A stretch of DNA of 64,000 bases, taken from assembly GCF_000004195.4 (NCBI RefSeq), contig NC_030683.2:50915358-50979357 (forward strand), read 5' to 3'. Below are positions 49,252 through 63,644 of this stretch, in pieces. Position 1 is the stretch's first letter, and every line of letters begins with the position of its first letter. Position numbers and translations under genes: made by a program. The notes under the pieces were generated by a model. The model did no database searches, was not told the origin of the DNA, and was given only the letters and a program-made list of their open reading frames with translations. The DNA is from Xenopus tropicalis. Taxonomy: Eukaryota > Chordata > Amphibia > Anura > Pipidae.

Positions 49252-50693
49252 AGCCAAATACTTGCAGTAGGGATAGTACTGCATTCTGCACTTCACACTG
49301 CATAAAAAAAACAAGTGCAAACCACAGTGTCAGGGGGTGCAGGCCAACATGAATACAGCTCTTTCGAACACAAACAGAATTGTATTTATTTGCAGGTCTC
49401 TGCACTGCAAAATGAAACACAGAAAAATGTGGCAATTTGGCAACGGATAAAGGCAATGCAAAAAGTGCTAAAAGATACTAGATTGTACCTGTTGTAATTT
49501 GTATAGTGCTTTCCCTTAAATAAATGATCAATATGGTTGTTAAAACTGCTTTTGGATTCCCCAGTTTAAATTATATTAAATCTGCCCCATAGTCTCTATA
49601 AAAGCTTCTAAATTCATTTCTGGTATACTTTTATATCAAGATTATACATGCAATTAAGTCCAATGACTAGTGAAACAAAAAAAAAAAAGACATATAGCAA
49701 GTTTGACTTACTACTATAGAGAGACCATGACCTGGATAAATAAGAATCTTCACAGACATACAGTATGCAACACAACAAGTCTATATCACTGTATAGATCT
49801 CTTTATATTAAATGCAATGCTGCAAACATAGCATATTTTCATGTTAGCAAATCTTAAATAAATTCCCAGCAAGGGTTACATTCTAGTCCACAAGCATTAT
49901 ATTAGCTTTAACAGTGAACAAATATTGTGCTGTTTATGGGGTTTTCCATCACTCTAGTTATCTTTCTACATTATGTTTGCAACAGCATAAAAACAATCAA
50001 AACTGTCGATAACTCAAGGAATTATGGGTCATGCTGCCATCAATTGTTCCTTTGTATTATATATTTGTGGTTTATTGTATTACTTTTAAGTGCTTTGAAG
50101 TACCAATATGTTGTGCTTGTCCTCCCCCATACAATGTTAATACAATTTAATTTCCTCCTATTTAACTGCCTGTTGTGACTCCCTATCTACTCTCCTGCAG
50201 ACATCAATCTTATTTTTCTGTCATGCACGCATACACAGAATCTTATAACTTACAAGACAAGGCCATGTACCATACTGATGTTAATATTTTCCTCTCTTTG
50301 TATTGTCAAGCTAACATTGACAGATAGACAGGCTGATATTATATATCTGGGTGATGTCTAGGGGAACAGTTCCCATCTTTTACTCAATCCACTCCAGACA
50401 AGACCACATAACCCAAGCTGTACCCATGCTTTAGATGTGTCATTAATGTTATCATTAGCCATCTTCACAGCACACATAAGAGCATATTTCTTGCTGTGAG
50501 TATATTTGATAGAGCAAACAACCCCGAGGCAAATTCAAAGCAAAAGCTCCAAAAAGCATCTGGCATATTTAACTTTCACTCTATTTTTAGCAGGAAATAC
50601 TGGGGCAGCTATGTATACATTCTGTTAATACAATTATGAGTATTAAAGAAAAACATAGAAATGTAAGGGGAGTTTAGAAACAAGTAGATACAC

Positions 50694-51002
50694 CAGGGAG
50701 CAGAACAACACATTGTAATATGAAGTCGGGGAGCTTAACCCATTTATTCTAATCACCTGTGCACAACCGCCCCCTCATCAGGATAAAGTGCAACAAGCAC
50801 TTACAATATACAAAAAGCCCGCCTCCCATTTACAGAGTCCCTGATTGACCAATAAGTCCTAAATGAGGTTTGATTTCCAGGTTAAGGCTTGGAACACATC
50901 ACATTCATATGCAACCTCCAAAACGTTGATGCAAATGTCACAGTTACAGCAAATGGAGTAAGCTCCCCGACTGTATATTACAGTGTGTTGTGTGGCTCCT
51001 TG
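50694..51002. mobile_element. MITE with ~42-bp inverted ends
   Basis: Left CAGGGAGCAGAACAACACA and GTCGGGGAGCTTA; right TAAGCTCCCCGAC and TGTGTTGTGTGGCTCCTTG. The interior is non-coding. No target duplication recognised. Confidence 0.75.
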
Positions 51003-51400
51003 AAGTATTTACATTGCCAACACCAGTGCAGTAAATAGTTAATGGTGTCAGGCAAAAAAACTGTATTGAGTTTAGAAACAAGAAAATTCTGTTCCATTTA
51101 ACCTACTGCATCCCATAGAGATCCATTTTCCCCTTTCCCCAGTTTGTGACTTTAAATAAAAAGTAGCCTAGCTGAATGACATGCAAGGGAAAAAAAAGGA
51201 CCATTGGCACCCAATACCTTGTACTCTTGTAGCAAGTCGTCAATTCAGACCTGAGGGCTTGTTTCCTAAAGAAAGACAAACAAATTTTGCTAACAGTAAA
51301 TAGCATGCAAAAGAGGGCAACTTCTGCGACACGTGGGCAGCCCATTAGTGCATACATGACTTTTAGTAATGAACCCTTTTCAAGCCACTACGAGTGCCAA

Positions 51401-51675
51401 TTAATGATGAGTGAATCTGTCCTGTTTCGCTGTGCAGAAAAATTTGTGAAACTGAAGAAATTTGTGAATCTCGGAAAATGCAATCCAAAAAAATCGTACG
51501 TCATTTTTTTGAGATGCAATACAATATTTTTCCGTGGTTCATTTTTTGTTGTGCGTTATTTTTTTATTACATGCGTGACTTTTCGCACCCGTTTTGTGAA
51601 AAAAACAATCTGCCAATGGCGAAGCGTGGAGATGACCCCCCAATCCATGTCTAGAGAAAAATTTTGCTCATCGCT
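51401..51675. mobile_element. hAT-type MITE (TAATGATGAG end)
   Basis: Flanks AGTGCCAA (51393-51400) and AGTGCCTG (51676-51683) agree at 6 of 8. Ends TTAATGATGAGTGAATC and TTTGCTCATCGCT, interior TGTCCTGTTTCGCTG. Same family as 14405-14624. The 183-codon + frame spanning it runs from flank into the MITE and is not a gene. Confidence 0.8.
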
Positions 51676-51689
51676 AGTGCCTGTGTATC

Positions 51690-53110
51690 TAAGGTACAGC
51701 AAAAGGCCAGAACTTTGTGTGAAATACTTTGCTGCCTTGAACAGAACAAAGATGCTCTGCAGAGGGAGTGCGAACAAGCACTTTATAAACAGCATGCTGA
51801 TGGACGCATTTTTGTTCCCATTAATATACTGTAAATAGTGCTTTTGTCCAGTATTTATAATTAAATGACCCCTATTGTCTGTACTCATAAATTTGTTTCT
51901 AACAGATTCAAATATCTATTTTTGTTTCCTGCATATAATACATTGTTTAGGATTTGTGGTCTGATAGCCTGCCATTCTCTGTCAGTCCCTGAATGCTCTG
52001 TGAATAAGGAAAAGCTTTGCTGCAGGTTATTGCTTCAGGTGCAGTAGCTCTTAGTAATTGTTACACTTCATCAGCTTTTATTGCCTATGAGATTGTTTTT
52101 GCTATTACTTGCTACTTCTGAAGAGTCTGCAAAGGAAAGTTATTAGCAAACAAATTAAATGCCTTAGAACTTTAAGCTGCAAGGAGGGGAATAGCTGAAC
52201 AAGGTAAGACAGACCAGGCTGGAGAAAGGAAAATATAAACTCAGTGGTGGCACCAGTGCTTTGTAATCGGAGCTCCAGCAAACTGAATAATTCATAGAAG
52301 TGGGCTGATTACCTGTGGGGAAACAGCTTTTTCTTTAATGCTCCTTAATACGTCACATGGCAAAGCTTTTGTTTAAATATCAATAGCTGTCATGTAGTAT
52401 GTTAAATTCAAGCAAATTCAAAGATAAATCCATTTGTCAGTCATAACATGACAGAGAATTTAGATGAAACTTGACAGTTCTGCTGTTCCACTAAGCAGAT
52501 CCCAAACTTCTTAATTAATATCACGGAAGAACATTAACTATCAATCTACTATTTTTCAGGCTGCATTTTTATGCTGTTTGTTGCAGATTTCTACTGCTCT
52601 AACTGGCAGTTTCCATCCTGAGTCCACCACTGACAAACAGCATGGTTATGTGTATAGTAGGAAAACTTTTTAGATTGAGGAATCACACTAATAAGCCATG
52701 TATACATTAAACAAAAAACAATGAAACATCCAATACACCTTAGGTACATATTTACATCAATGTCAGTTGCCCTTTAGTTTTGCGTAACTGCTTTGTAATA
52801 TACTTCAGTTCCATTCTTGTTTTGGCTTGGACACTACCTCTCAATCATCTGATAATTAATGGAAAGGCTTTCCATTACACTTATGTACTTCCTTTGATTC
52901 ATGATCTTGTTTACCTGCCAAGGGGGAAAATATCTCACAATTATCAGCCAACTGGCAGGAGGGCATATCCTTTGCTAAGATTATAAAAGAATAGAAAGAA
53001 AGTTTGAAGGAATGCATATATTCTGGAAACAAAACTAACTACAATAATGTAGCACACCCGTGAGTGTTGGCTATAAGTATTTTGAGCATGTGTGTTATTT
53101 GAGCTATGCA
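51690..53110. other. Intronic DNA, nothing recognised
   Basis: Unique AT-rich intron sequence, no repeat or exon recognised. Confidence 0.4.
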
Positions 53111-53115
53111 CAAAT

Positions 53116-53775
53116 TGTAGGCCTCCTAAATGGCAACTCCCGGGACCTTACTGCCCCTTAATGAGTGCTTACCAGGTAGCTGGAGATCCTGTGAAGGTAA
53201 TAACCAAGACACTGGAGGTTGCTTGAAAACCTTCTTTATTTACTCCAGTACAGCATCAGTAGTATAACCAGCACAGGTTTCCCTTTATGGATATCCAATA
53301 TATTTCACAGTGATCCTCCCTCTTTGGGTATTTCTTAAGCCCTAAGCTAACCACTAGGTGTTCCCTGCAACTACGACCAGTAATGCCGTGAGGTAATAAC
53401 CCCTCTATTTTCCTCGTATGGACCTGGACCTGCCCAACTAAATAACCATACTGTCTTTTCACTCCTAGAGTGACTATTACAGTTCCATCTACATAAACTA
53501 AACTCGCTTCTGTAGATACCTCTTAATGTGGTGAAGTCCCAGGAATAAGACCTCATGAATATGAGAGTCACCCCCATTTATACTGGGGAACACCTCCACC
53601 TAGTGGGCATTCCTAAATTACAAGGGGAACTTTCTTTTAAACTGGAAAGAATAGTTATAGTAAGTACATTATTAGGACCACCTTTAGGTGTCCACATCTA
53701 AATAAAGTTCACTTACTGGCATGCCTGCCTAAAGGGGAACCTAGGTAAAGGGACTTAAAACTTAGGGTCCCTACA
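53116..53775 (-). mobile_element. LTR-like element, second type
   Basis: Starts TGTAGGCCTCC and ends GGGTCCCTACA. Like 11234-12241, the - strand reading begins TGTAGGG and has a TATAAATG motif (complement near 53.58 kb) and AATAAA (complement near 53.23 kb). Flanks (AAAT, GTAA) do not form a clean duplication. The family is not identified; the LTR call is inference. Confidence 0.45.
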
Positions 53776-54299
53776 GTAATATTAGCAGAAAATGTATTTG
53801 TAAATCCATTTTTTCTTACATTAAAGCCGAGTTCTTTGGATCTATTTTCTCAGATAATATATGCTACATTAGGTGTGGCATTTTTCATGTTTTAAAAAAG
53901 ACTTTAAATAATGTATAAAAGGTTTTCTTCTGAATACAAAATGAACAGTATATATCATTGTTTTTATTGCCAGTCTGTGTACAAAAGATAGTTTATAAAC
54001 CTTTCCATAGAACAGCAAGACACATTGCACAACAAAAGAAATCCTGACTGATATTGCAGATGCAAACGGTAGTAATGCTGACAAATATTTGTATATTAGT
54101 TACATTTGGTTAAAGTTGGTGTGGCCTTGCCATAGGATTCATTAGGTTTTGTGAAGTAATGAACTTAACATTTAACATCTTTTTTTACTGTAAGCAAAAA
54201 TAGTATAAGAATAGAATAGAAATTCTGTATTTTATATACTGAACTTACCAGCACTGGATTTCACAATTTGGCGCCCATAGGCCCTCTTGGATCATGAAC

Positions 54300-54575
54300 T
54301 GTACCTGCTCACTGTGTTCTAGGCTTCAGTTGAAGAGGGGGTTATTAAATAAACAGACAGCAGAAAGTGAGGTTACATATAGTATGTAATAGAAGCTGAG
54401 ATGTTTAGTTTTTTCTTCTTATATTGGGAAGTTTATATTGATATATATATATATATACTATATTTTGAATTAGTCCCTAAGCTCCGGTAATTTATAGAAT
54501 CCCTGAGAATGTGTTGTGACTTATGGGAAAAATTGGGAAGCTACTGAGGGCATCTTTGAAGGACCAAATCATTCA
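54300..54575. mobile_element. Degraded T2-type MITE
   Basis: ATTAGTCCCTAAGCTCCGG and GCTACTGAGGGCATCTTTG match blocks of the copy at 28811-29479. A short (AT)n tract lies at ~54.44 kb. Confidence 0.6.
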
Positions 54576-55224
54576 TGCTAAAAGTCTGTGATCAAACCAC
54601 AAGGGGTCATGTTGACAAACACAGTGGTAAAAAATGCAAAAAAAGACCAAAACCAGGTATTTTATTTGCAAAGAGCTAAATACTAAATGGCCACAGGCAT
54701 CTGCGCTCCATTATAGAAGACCCAAGGCTTGCCCCTTAAAAAAATTATGATGTGTGAATTAGGTCAGCCCTCTTTCCAAAAAGGCGCAGATGGGGAAGGG
54801 TATTTATGGTTTCGCCCCCTAACACCACACTGATGCTGCACCCTGCTCTTCATGTCAGATTTTCAAAACAGCACGAGCAGAAGGTGCAGCATTCACAGGG
54901 TAACAACTGCTTGTTAGATGAGCACTAAGGGGAGCACTCATGCACCCCATAGTGCTCTAGCACTTGCTTAAAAAATGTAAATGACCCCTATAATGTTGTG
55001 TTTCTAGAATACTTATTCCTCTTCTGTCTTCTGTCTTAGTGCCACTTGCGCATGCACAATAGTAAACATTTAAAAGACTGAAAAGTCAAACTTTCATTTT
55101 CACCATACCGCACATGCGCTGGCCCTGAGATACAGAAGAACACTGATAGTAAATGACAAAGAGTAATTATTTATGTTGTACTGTTCAAAACAAATAGGGG
55201 CCAATTTATCATTATCAGTAATGA

Positions 55225-55523
55225 TTAGTGATGAGTGAATCTGTCCTGCTTTGCGGGAAAATTTGCAAATCTTTGAAAAGAAAGAAAATGTAGAGCAACA
55301 AAAAAATTGTTGCATGCATAATTTTTTCGACACGCAAAAAAATTTTGACACGTGTAATTTTTTTTTGCGTCACAATTTTTCTGACACAGGCAAAATTTTT
55401 TGTTTTGCGCACTGAATTTTTACGTTCTGAATTTTTCTGCCCATTTCACAAAATAATCCGCCAACGGTGAAATGCGGAAATTTGCCGCAAATCCATGCCT
55501 GCCGAATTATTTCGTCCATCACT
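55225..55523. mobile_element. hAT-type MITE (TTAGTGATGAG end), clean duplication
   Basis: Exact 8-bp duplication AGTAATGA at 55217-55224 and 55524-55531. Ends TTAGTGATGAGTGAATC and TTCGTCCATCACT. Interior has several GACACGCAAAAAAATTT words. Confidence 0.92.
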
Positions 55524-55531
55524 AGTAATGA

Positions 55532-58500
55532 TAGCTGCTGCCTGGTAAAACTTTTTTTTTACTTTTTTTGGACTTTATTTCATTTATTTTCTGTGTTGGA
55601 ACAATTTCAGCACATTCTGATGAATTGACACAGATATCAGATTTCTTAATAGTGCCAATGTATTAGAGATTTTAAAAGTCCCCATGAAGGAGAACTTTCT
55701 TTTTAATAAATGCATAATGTTGTATTATATATAATATTATCACATCATATTAGAAGCATTTACCCATAAAAAAGCTGCAAAATGCTAAGGCTAATTATTA
55801 CTGTGTAGCTAGATTAATTTTTCTTAGGCGTTACTTTCCCAACATTTCCAGTAGCGGAATTTTATGGTGAAAAATTAAACCATATGGATTCTACAAAGTT
55901 GTATGATCATTAATTTTCCTTGCGTTAGCCACAAACATGCCATTCATATAATTAATTGCCTAATATATTGCTGAGAAATTACCCATTTACTGTATAAATT
56001 GAAATTTACTACAGCAGTTATCTAACCGGTTTGTGATGTGATGAAACTGATAGTCTTCTTTGTTTATTAAATCACTAATGCAATCAGTGTTTTAGCTCAA
56101 TAGATCTAAATGTACCTTCCACAGTACATATAAGTAAAGCTAAAATAATACTGTGATCTTATAGCTTTATTTCCCTTTTGTTTCACTGAAATATAGTATA
56201 ATCTGATTTAAAAATTGGAGCTGCTAAATAATCCACGAGAAATGAAACCACTGAGCTCAGTGTATCATTTAGAGATAAACCTGTCCAGGATTTTGCCATT
56301 AAGATTTTAAATGGTACAAGGTTATTGGTGCATGCAGAATTGATGCTTTTGTAGTCCTAAGGGAAAGCATGCATTCACAGAGGCAAAGTGAACTTTCCAT
56401 TAAAAACTGTGCTGTTTATTCATTTGGGAAAAAGCAAACCTGCTGTGTGCCAGACTCTTTGTACAGCTGCTATTTGTTTGTTGATTTGCCTCATTATTGA
56501 GGCTTGGTTGCTACGGCGGGGAATGGAAACTTGTAATCAATAATTATGGTGCTTCCTGCTGGATAAGGTCAGGGCAGAGTGTGTCAGGGGTTGCAGGAAA
56601 ACCTGAACCATTTGCTATCTTTATGTATGTTTTGTGAAATGGTTATAAAAAGGCCTATTGCAGTCTATATAACTGAACCTTAAGGTCAAGGAAAGTTCTT
56701 CTCTTTTAGAGCTTTGCCTTGCTCTGCAGCAAGTGCAAAAGCATTTGGAATAAGGCATAGTGTCAATAGTGGCTACTGTTGGCATATTTTTGCCTTGACC
56801 TATTTGACTTCCTTATACTATAACTGTGCGTGAAAGGCCTTGACCTCTGGGACTGAAGCAGGAATGGCCCTTGCATTTCTTCACCAGTGTCTGAACAGTA
56901 AAATAAATGTTTATAACCTTGCGAAAAGGAATAGAGAAAAGCGGCATTCCATTATAAAAAAGACTTAAGGCAAATATAAAAGCTTGGCTTCTTTAGTGTT
57001 TCCTCATATTTTGAAATCTGTTTCAAAATGCAACCCAGAAGATCACTGATTAAACTGCAATACAAAAGGGTCAATGTTGCAGCTAAATGATAATGAACTT
57101 CAAAAATATTTATAATTGGCAACCACACAATGTTATACATCAGATTCACCAGATGGAGTCATTAAATCATACAAGACAGCGCAAAAGCGTCATAAGTAAT
57201 AACAGTCAGCTGACATCTGCATATGTGATGTTGTTCAGAAACTTTTAGATCTCCCTGGGATTCACACCTCCTGAAATACTGCCATCCATCAAACTGCGCT
57301 AACAAACTCCAAATGAAACATTTGTGTCAGCGCCACTTATTAATGTTCAGATCAAGGGCACAAGGAAGGACACAAGCTAACATTTCTAACAGGTCCATCT
57401 CTCCTCTGTGCAGATTCACTCTTATCTTTACATTTTCGCATGCTATCATTCTTCTGCTTCTGATGCTGTAATAAAGTTGTCATGCAGCAACCTTGCAATA
57501 TGAAATCCAGTACTACTCCTTACTTTATGAAGGGGTCTGTTTAGTAAAGGTCGGTATTTTCCATGCAAAATGTAAATATCTCTAAATATCTATCTAACTA
57601 TACAAAACAAATCAGGGGTATTTTAATAATGTGTAAAAACCATAAATGAATGTTATTCTGAGAGTAGTTTACTATTCACATAAATGTGCATTACATAATT
57701 ATTGTGTAAATTACTTACCTGACTCATGTTTGTTCTTAATATCTATATATATATATTTCTAAAATGCCAATACATTTATACAGTGCTTTACAGAGATTAT
57801 TCATCATTCACATCAGTACCTGCCCCAGATGAGCTTACAATCTAAGGTTGCTACCACCGTATTATGGTCTGATTTTAAAACCATAAATGAATTGCTTTAA
57901 TGCTAAAACTAGAGCAGGGATATTCATTTCTATTTTTAAGTGTATTGTGTGCTTGAAAAAGTGTGATTATTGTGTTGCAGTGTTAAATTTGCACTGTTTG
58001 CACACTGGCCTATCAATAACAGAGTATTCCTAGATGTTAACTCTTTTCATCCTTTGTATTTTTCTCAGATTTCAAGTGTTTTTGATGCTTTATTTTCATT
58101 TGAACAAGAAACATTTGGCCTTGTAATATATTTTAGAGATAACCTAGCTTTGGTTACAGAGTTCTGAGGCCTTGGGCTTAATTTTGGCAAGAGCACAATT
58201 TATATAGCATTTGTAAATTCTCCAATTTTTTATCTGGGTTTCTTTAAATTGTGGGTAATGTGAAGCTGTCTGTAATAGGGAATATAGGTTAACATGTCAC
58301 AATATGTTATGAACATCATTCACTACAAAGGGAAAAATTGGTACTTTGTGTTAAGCTGTATAACATATAGATTTGTATCATCTTGAAGGTTTCTCTTTTT
58401 TAATGTTTAAACATAGAGAATAAACTGCATTGATTATTTATCAGTTGCCTAAATTATTTGATTAATTTGGCTACCAGAATTTTTTTTATCACCCTCCTTT

Positions 58501-61500
58501 TATTGTAAAAAAAGATCTTTATATATGCTTTCTATAGTCGAAGTGGATTGTAATAAATGGTATAGGCATTGGAATGATATGGGTATAGGTGCAATTGCAT
58601 TCGCTGAAACTGATTCACTGATTTGCTCTAAAAAAAATGCATTTTTATTAGACCTTGCAGCAGCTGCAATATCCCTTAGACATTTTCCATCTTTTTTTTG
58701 CTAAATGTAATTTAACTTTCTAGTAATGCAGGCCTGCCCCAAAGCAAAGGTTTTCAGCCCTACCAGACAACCAGATTTGATGCATAAAAGAGGCTTGAGC
58801 TGCCTTATGACTTTGAAAGACATAGTTAATTTTAGAAAATGTTTTGCAGGAACTATTAATAGTAATGAGAAATTTCATGGGCAGTGGTTGCTCACTTTGT
58901 TCACTTGAAAGTCTGATCAAAAACATCAATCAATGAAAGAAAGCAGTGAACTAAATTACATACTTTATAACCAAGATGTATTGGCTTCAAAAGCAAGCAG
59001 TCTTATAAGGTATAAGGAGGGATAACGTTATACTATAGGCTGGTCGTACAGAGCAAATAAATATAATATCACTGTGACATAAGATTATATTGTAAACAAA
59101 TTCATGTTTTATTGATCTGGATTACTGAATAAACTGGTTAAACATCCATCTTATGTATTTAGAGGCAAATCATCTGTAAAATTCCCATTGTTACAAGGCT
59201 TAAGGCACACCTGAACTAATTACTGGTCAGCACTGTAGCATGTAGTTGTTTTATACATTTAGTTTTAAATAATTAGGGTTGCCAGGTCTTTTCTTTTAAA
59301 ACTAAACACCTATAACACGCATATACTTATTCTTTTAAAATGACTAGTGTTAACTGGTACTAAACAACAATTATGTTAATGCATAATGAATGCAAAGAAG
59401 CAACACTTTTATTTAATGGGATAAACTGGTTACTTTGTTTTGAGATATTCAATTTTAATGGCTGCCGATCAGGTTCTCCATATAATCAGGGATACATGCA
59501 TAATAGATGCTACAAAGACATTCAAATATAAATGCTGCCCTCAAGATGTGTTTGTGTAATGTGCTTCTATATGTATGTATGGGATTGATGGTATCTGTGT
59601 GCATCTGGCAGCATGTTGTAGTTCTGTGCACAGAGCTATGGGCATCTGTGTGTAAGGAGCATAAAAGCTTCAGGTTGATTTTGGGGATTATATGATTAAG
59701 TGATGTGTATGATGTGTATATGTGAGGAGGTAAAAAATATTTTATTTTGATCATGTAAATAGTTGGGCAATGCTTAGGTATATACAGGTGACACCAACCA
59801 ATTAGGTTGGCCTGTAGCGGAATTCCCCTTCATGAGCCTTTTGGCCAAAGAACATCAAACAAGCAGGACTGAAGACCATAGTGGCTAGACCAGGTGGGAG
59901 ACTTTAGGGCTAGAAAGTTAGTAGCTTATTGTTAGTAGTATAGAAGATAGATAAGTTAGCCAGCAAGTTTGTTGTCCCAATGAGGATGTTTGGGGTAGAG
60001 CCCAAGGCAACTATGTGCCAGTTAGGAAACTGGGGTGTTAAGGTGTAGGTTAGAGGGAACCTATGGGAGCTGTAGTGAAACAGCTTTGGAGTAGGTAAAG
60101 GCTGATTCAGGAGGCCCCCTTGTGGCCAATGGCACTCTACCTGTGCATTTGCACATGACAGGGTTGCTAATGGAGGGATTCTGTATGTGTGTGTGGATTG
60201 GAAAGAATCTTTCAAAGTAGTGTTTCATGTGTAACTGATCAGCTTTAAGTTCAGCAACCTGTGTCCCAATCTGTGACCTGCCTCCATGATAGAAACCTCT
60301 CAAAAAAAGTCTTCCCTGGTTCAATGCATCGCTGTGGAACATGCCTACTTCTTACAGTAATGATTGTTCCTATACTTTTCACTGTAATGGGTGTCTGCTG
60401 ACCATGGGCAGTCCTGTTACATGTACATATCTTGTGGGGCACTTGTTTATGTGTAGCTAGTGAGTATAGGGCTCTTAGAAATATATAAGTACATTGTAGG
60501 ATGTAAGTGTATAAAGCTGGAGTCATTTCTGTGTGAATAATCTTACCTAGGGTGTGTGTGTAGGCACCATTGTCTGCATAATCTGCAGTGTTTATATAAG
60601 GGTAGCAACTCTATAGACATACTTGACCTTTGTGGCTTCTTCGGTTATAATAAGAGTTTTGCTGAAGTCAGTTGAATTTCTGCAATGAGGTGAGATAAGC
60701 TCCTCGACAACACTTCATCAAACTTCATCCTTTCTAGCACTAAAAAGTAAAGTATGATTGACACTGTGAAATATCACCTTTTGAATGATTATACAACATG
60801 GGGCTTATTAAGTAACATAGGTGCTATATTGCACCACTGCAGTTGCTTATAGCATCAATCAGGTCTTTGTTGCCAAATTAATTGCTGATTGCTTGACACT
60901 AGAAAAAGCACCTACAGTATGTTAGTAAATCAGACCATACATAGAAAGTTCAAGATCTCGTTTATATTAAAATAATGATAATAAAATAATTGGCAGGGCT
61001 GCATTTGGCCCACGGGCTTCAAGTTGACAGCTCCAATGTAGTGCAGGAATTAATTATGTAGCATAGTATCCAATCTAAGCAAACATACAAAACATGCCCC
61101 TAAATGAGACATTTCATATTCATCAATATTTTTAATTTTCTGTTGGAGAATGAAGGGCAGATTTAAGTAAGAAGCAATTTGCCTATTACTAAAGCATGCT
61201 TGATTAAGAAGGGAGAAAAAGAAATAAGAATTTAAAATTATAATGTGGAAGAAATTTACAAGAGCTTTAATTCAAATCGTGTTTTTCAAGACAACCTTTA
61301 ATTGAGTTGCATTACCCCTTTGAGTGTAAGCAGATTCTACACCTATTTGAATTACAATATGTTTTTCTAGATAACAGTCTGCTTGCTCCACCATTTTACA
61401 TCGCACTTAATTAGAATATGAACTTTGACAGCAACTCATGAAGTTTAATAGGCAATGTCATAAATTAGAAAGTAGATTTCTGTGTATGTGTATGTGTGCA

Positions 61501-61915
61501 TAGAACGCCATGTGTAGAATGAAGGCCATTGATGCACTGGGTTAATGACTGTTTTTCACATATTACAAAGCTGTGTAATGAAGCATAATTGGTGAGTGGA
61601 AATATTACTGCAATTACTGCAGTATGTTAATTCCTCAACATTGTGGTATAATCATCATAACATTTTTTAAAGGAACTTTTGACTGAACATGAAATATATT
61701 GTAAAATGCATTTCTACTAATAATGTTCTCTGTGTTACCATATATAGATAAACTGTACCTAATATTATGTACCACTTTAGCATAAAATGATCCAGTTAAT
61801 TTTTTAACTTCTCTCTTTGATTTAAATGATGATTAGACATTTTAAAATAGAAAAGGACTGTGTGAAACTTCCATTGACGCGTTAGTCTAGAATATAGTAG
61901 TCTAGAACTCAGTAT
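55532..61915. other. Long repeat-poor part of the 13-kb intron
   Basis: Apart from an L2-like 3' end at 57765-57850 and a GGCCCACGGGCTTC hAT-like scrap at ~61.0 kb, I see no transposon. Open frames at 59.4-60.5 kb (- strand) have no similarity and overlap each other. Complex sequence at 55.7-57.5 kb could include conserved regulatory elements, but this cannot be judged from one genome. Confidence 0.5.
57765..57850 (-). mobile_element. L2-like LINE 3'-end fragment
   Basis: CATTTATACAGTGCTTTACA and GATGAGCTTACAATCTAAGG match the 3' UTR of the LINE at 20345-21060 in the same orientation. Confidence 0.7.
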
Positions 61916-61922
61916 AGAATAT

Positions 61923-61980
61923 TACAGGTATGGGATCCCTTATCTGAAAACTTTTTATCTAGAAAGCTCCAAATTATGGG
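61923..61980 (+). mobile_element. 5' fragment of the TACAGGTATGGGATCC MITE family
   Basis: TACAGGTATGGGATCCCTTAT then CTAGAAAGCTCCAAATTA, about 58 bp, truncated. It lies ~95 bp upstream of the SH2 exon. Confidence 0.8.
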
Positions 61981-62064
61981 ATGATGTAGCCTGCTCTACA
62001 GTTATGAAAGTAAGGCTTCATTAGTAAAAATCACGACATAAACACTTTCTATCTTATTGTTTAA

Positions 62065-62313
<249 letters not shown>

Positions 62314-62340
62314 TAAAAGTTTACATTAATTAGGAAGAAT

Positions 62341-62398
62341 AGACAGATAGAGATAGATAGATGGATCGATAGATAGATAGATGGATCGATAGATAGAT
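62341..62398. repeat. GATA-type microsatellite
   Basis: Interrupted (GATA)n with GGATC variants, immediately upstream of a hAT-like repeat. Confidence 0.9.
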
Positions 62399-62616
62399 CA
62401 GTGCCAGGTCAAGCCGACTGGGTGCCATGGGCAACCATGTCGCAAGCAAGAGCAAGATGTGCATGCACAAGGCAGCGGGGTTGGTGGGGGGTACTGTAGT
62501 GGGGGGGAATGGGCCCGGAACTAGTGGTAGGTGAAAGAAGAGATATCTGCCTGGCGCCCCCTCACCGTTGCGCCCTAGGCAGGTACCTATTCTGCCTACC
62601 CCTACTTCCGACCCTG
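62399..62616. mobile_element. Probable hAT-like repeat
   Basis: Starts CAGTGCCAGGTCAAGCC and ends ACTTCCGACCCTG, imperfect inverted ends. The left target site would be inside the microsatellite, so no duplication can be read. Confidence 0.5.
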
Positions 62617-63009
62617 AGCTTAAAGCTTAAACTTAGGGAGCTACAAGTAAATAGCATGTGTTTTTGGCCATTATTAAATTTTTACATATATATGTCCCTC
62701 ATGTCATATTATGTGATGTTAACAGTATATATGAGATGATAGGGCTCATTCACACGCTGTGTGTAAAATAGGCTGCATTTTCTCGATTTTTGCTCTACTT
62801 TGTAGGACATTGTGCAAATAGCCGCAGTGCTCTGTGCAGAGACCTTTGGCATCCTTCTTTAATAAAGTAATGACTGTGTATTACTAAGCGCTGTAATAGT
62901 TAGAGGCAGGAGTAGGTGTTCTACATTGGGACCTAATTTAAGGGTGCAAGGTAGGGACCCTGTCTTATCAACCATGGGGGCTCAAATGCTCTGCAAGTAA
63001 GCACTAAGT

Positions 63010-63644
63010 GGGCCGATTCGCTAAAGGTTGATAACGCTTATCGCATGCTTTTTTGCGTTAAAAAGCATGCGATAAATAAGTACCGATTCATCAAAGTCAT
63101 TTCGCATGCAAATTATTTCTAATGCATTGCATTAATTAGCAAATAGAAATAATACTAACGCATGATTCACAAATGCATATCAAGCATTAAACGCGCAAAA
63201 TATCACATTGATCTGTACGAATATTAACACCTACTTGGGGTAGGCGGTACTCAAAGAAAATTGCAGTTCGTGAGCTGTTGGCAACACAACATGGAGTTTG
63301 CAGTCATATTTTTCAAGTATGTGTTGGCCCTAGAGTGATGCATCCTCCAGTTTTCAGGGAAATGGTAATTTTCTGAACAGTAGTTTTCTGAAAGTAATGG
63401 TTACGTGCGTAATATCATACGCTGAATATCGCACGTGGCGAAAAATATTGCGCGTGGCGGGAAATAAGGCAAGAAAATCGCTCATCACGAGTTAAATAAC
63501 GCAAAGAACATTGCTTCTTAATTATGACGTGTCCTTTTAGTGAATCAAGTCACAAAAGAGAAGTTGCAAAAAATAAGAAGTGATAAAATTTTTAACACAT
63601 GCTATAAATAGCGCTCGTTTTATCGCCCTTTAGTGAATCGGCCC
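63010..63644. mobile_element. MITE with GGGCCGATTCACTAAAG-type ends
   Basis: GGGCCGATTCGCTAAAG and CTTTAGTGAATCGGCCC are inverted ends. An internal palindrome (CGCTTATCGCATGC, GCATGCGATAA) lies near the left end. It is related to 42331-43410 and, at the ends, to 2795-4030. It occupies much of the last intron. Confidence 0.85.

Noticed and set aside
51287..51838. A 183-codon + frame
   Set aside because: It runs through intron flank into a hAT MITE with a defined 8-bp duplication; not a gene.
59455..60526. Several overlapping - strand frames of 91-101 codons
   Set aside because: No similarity, no splice structure, frames overlap one another.
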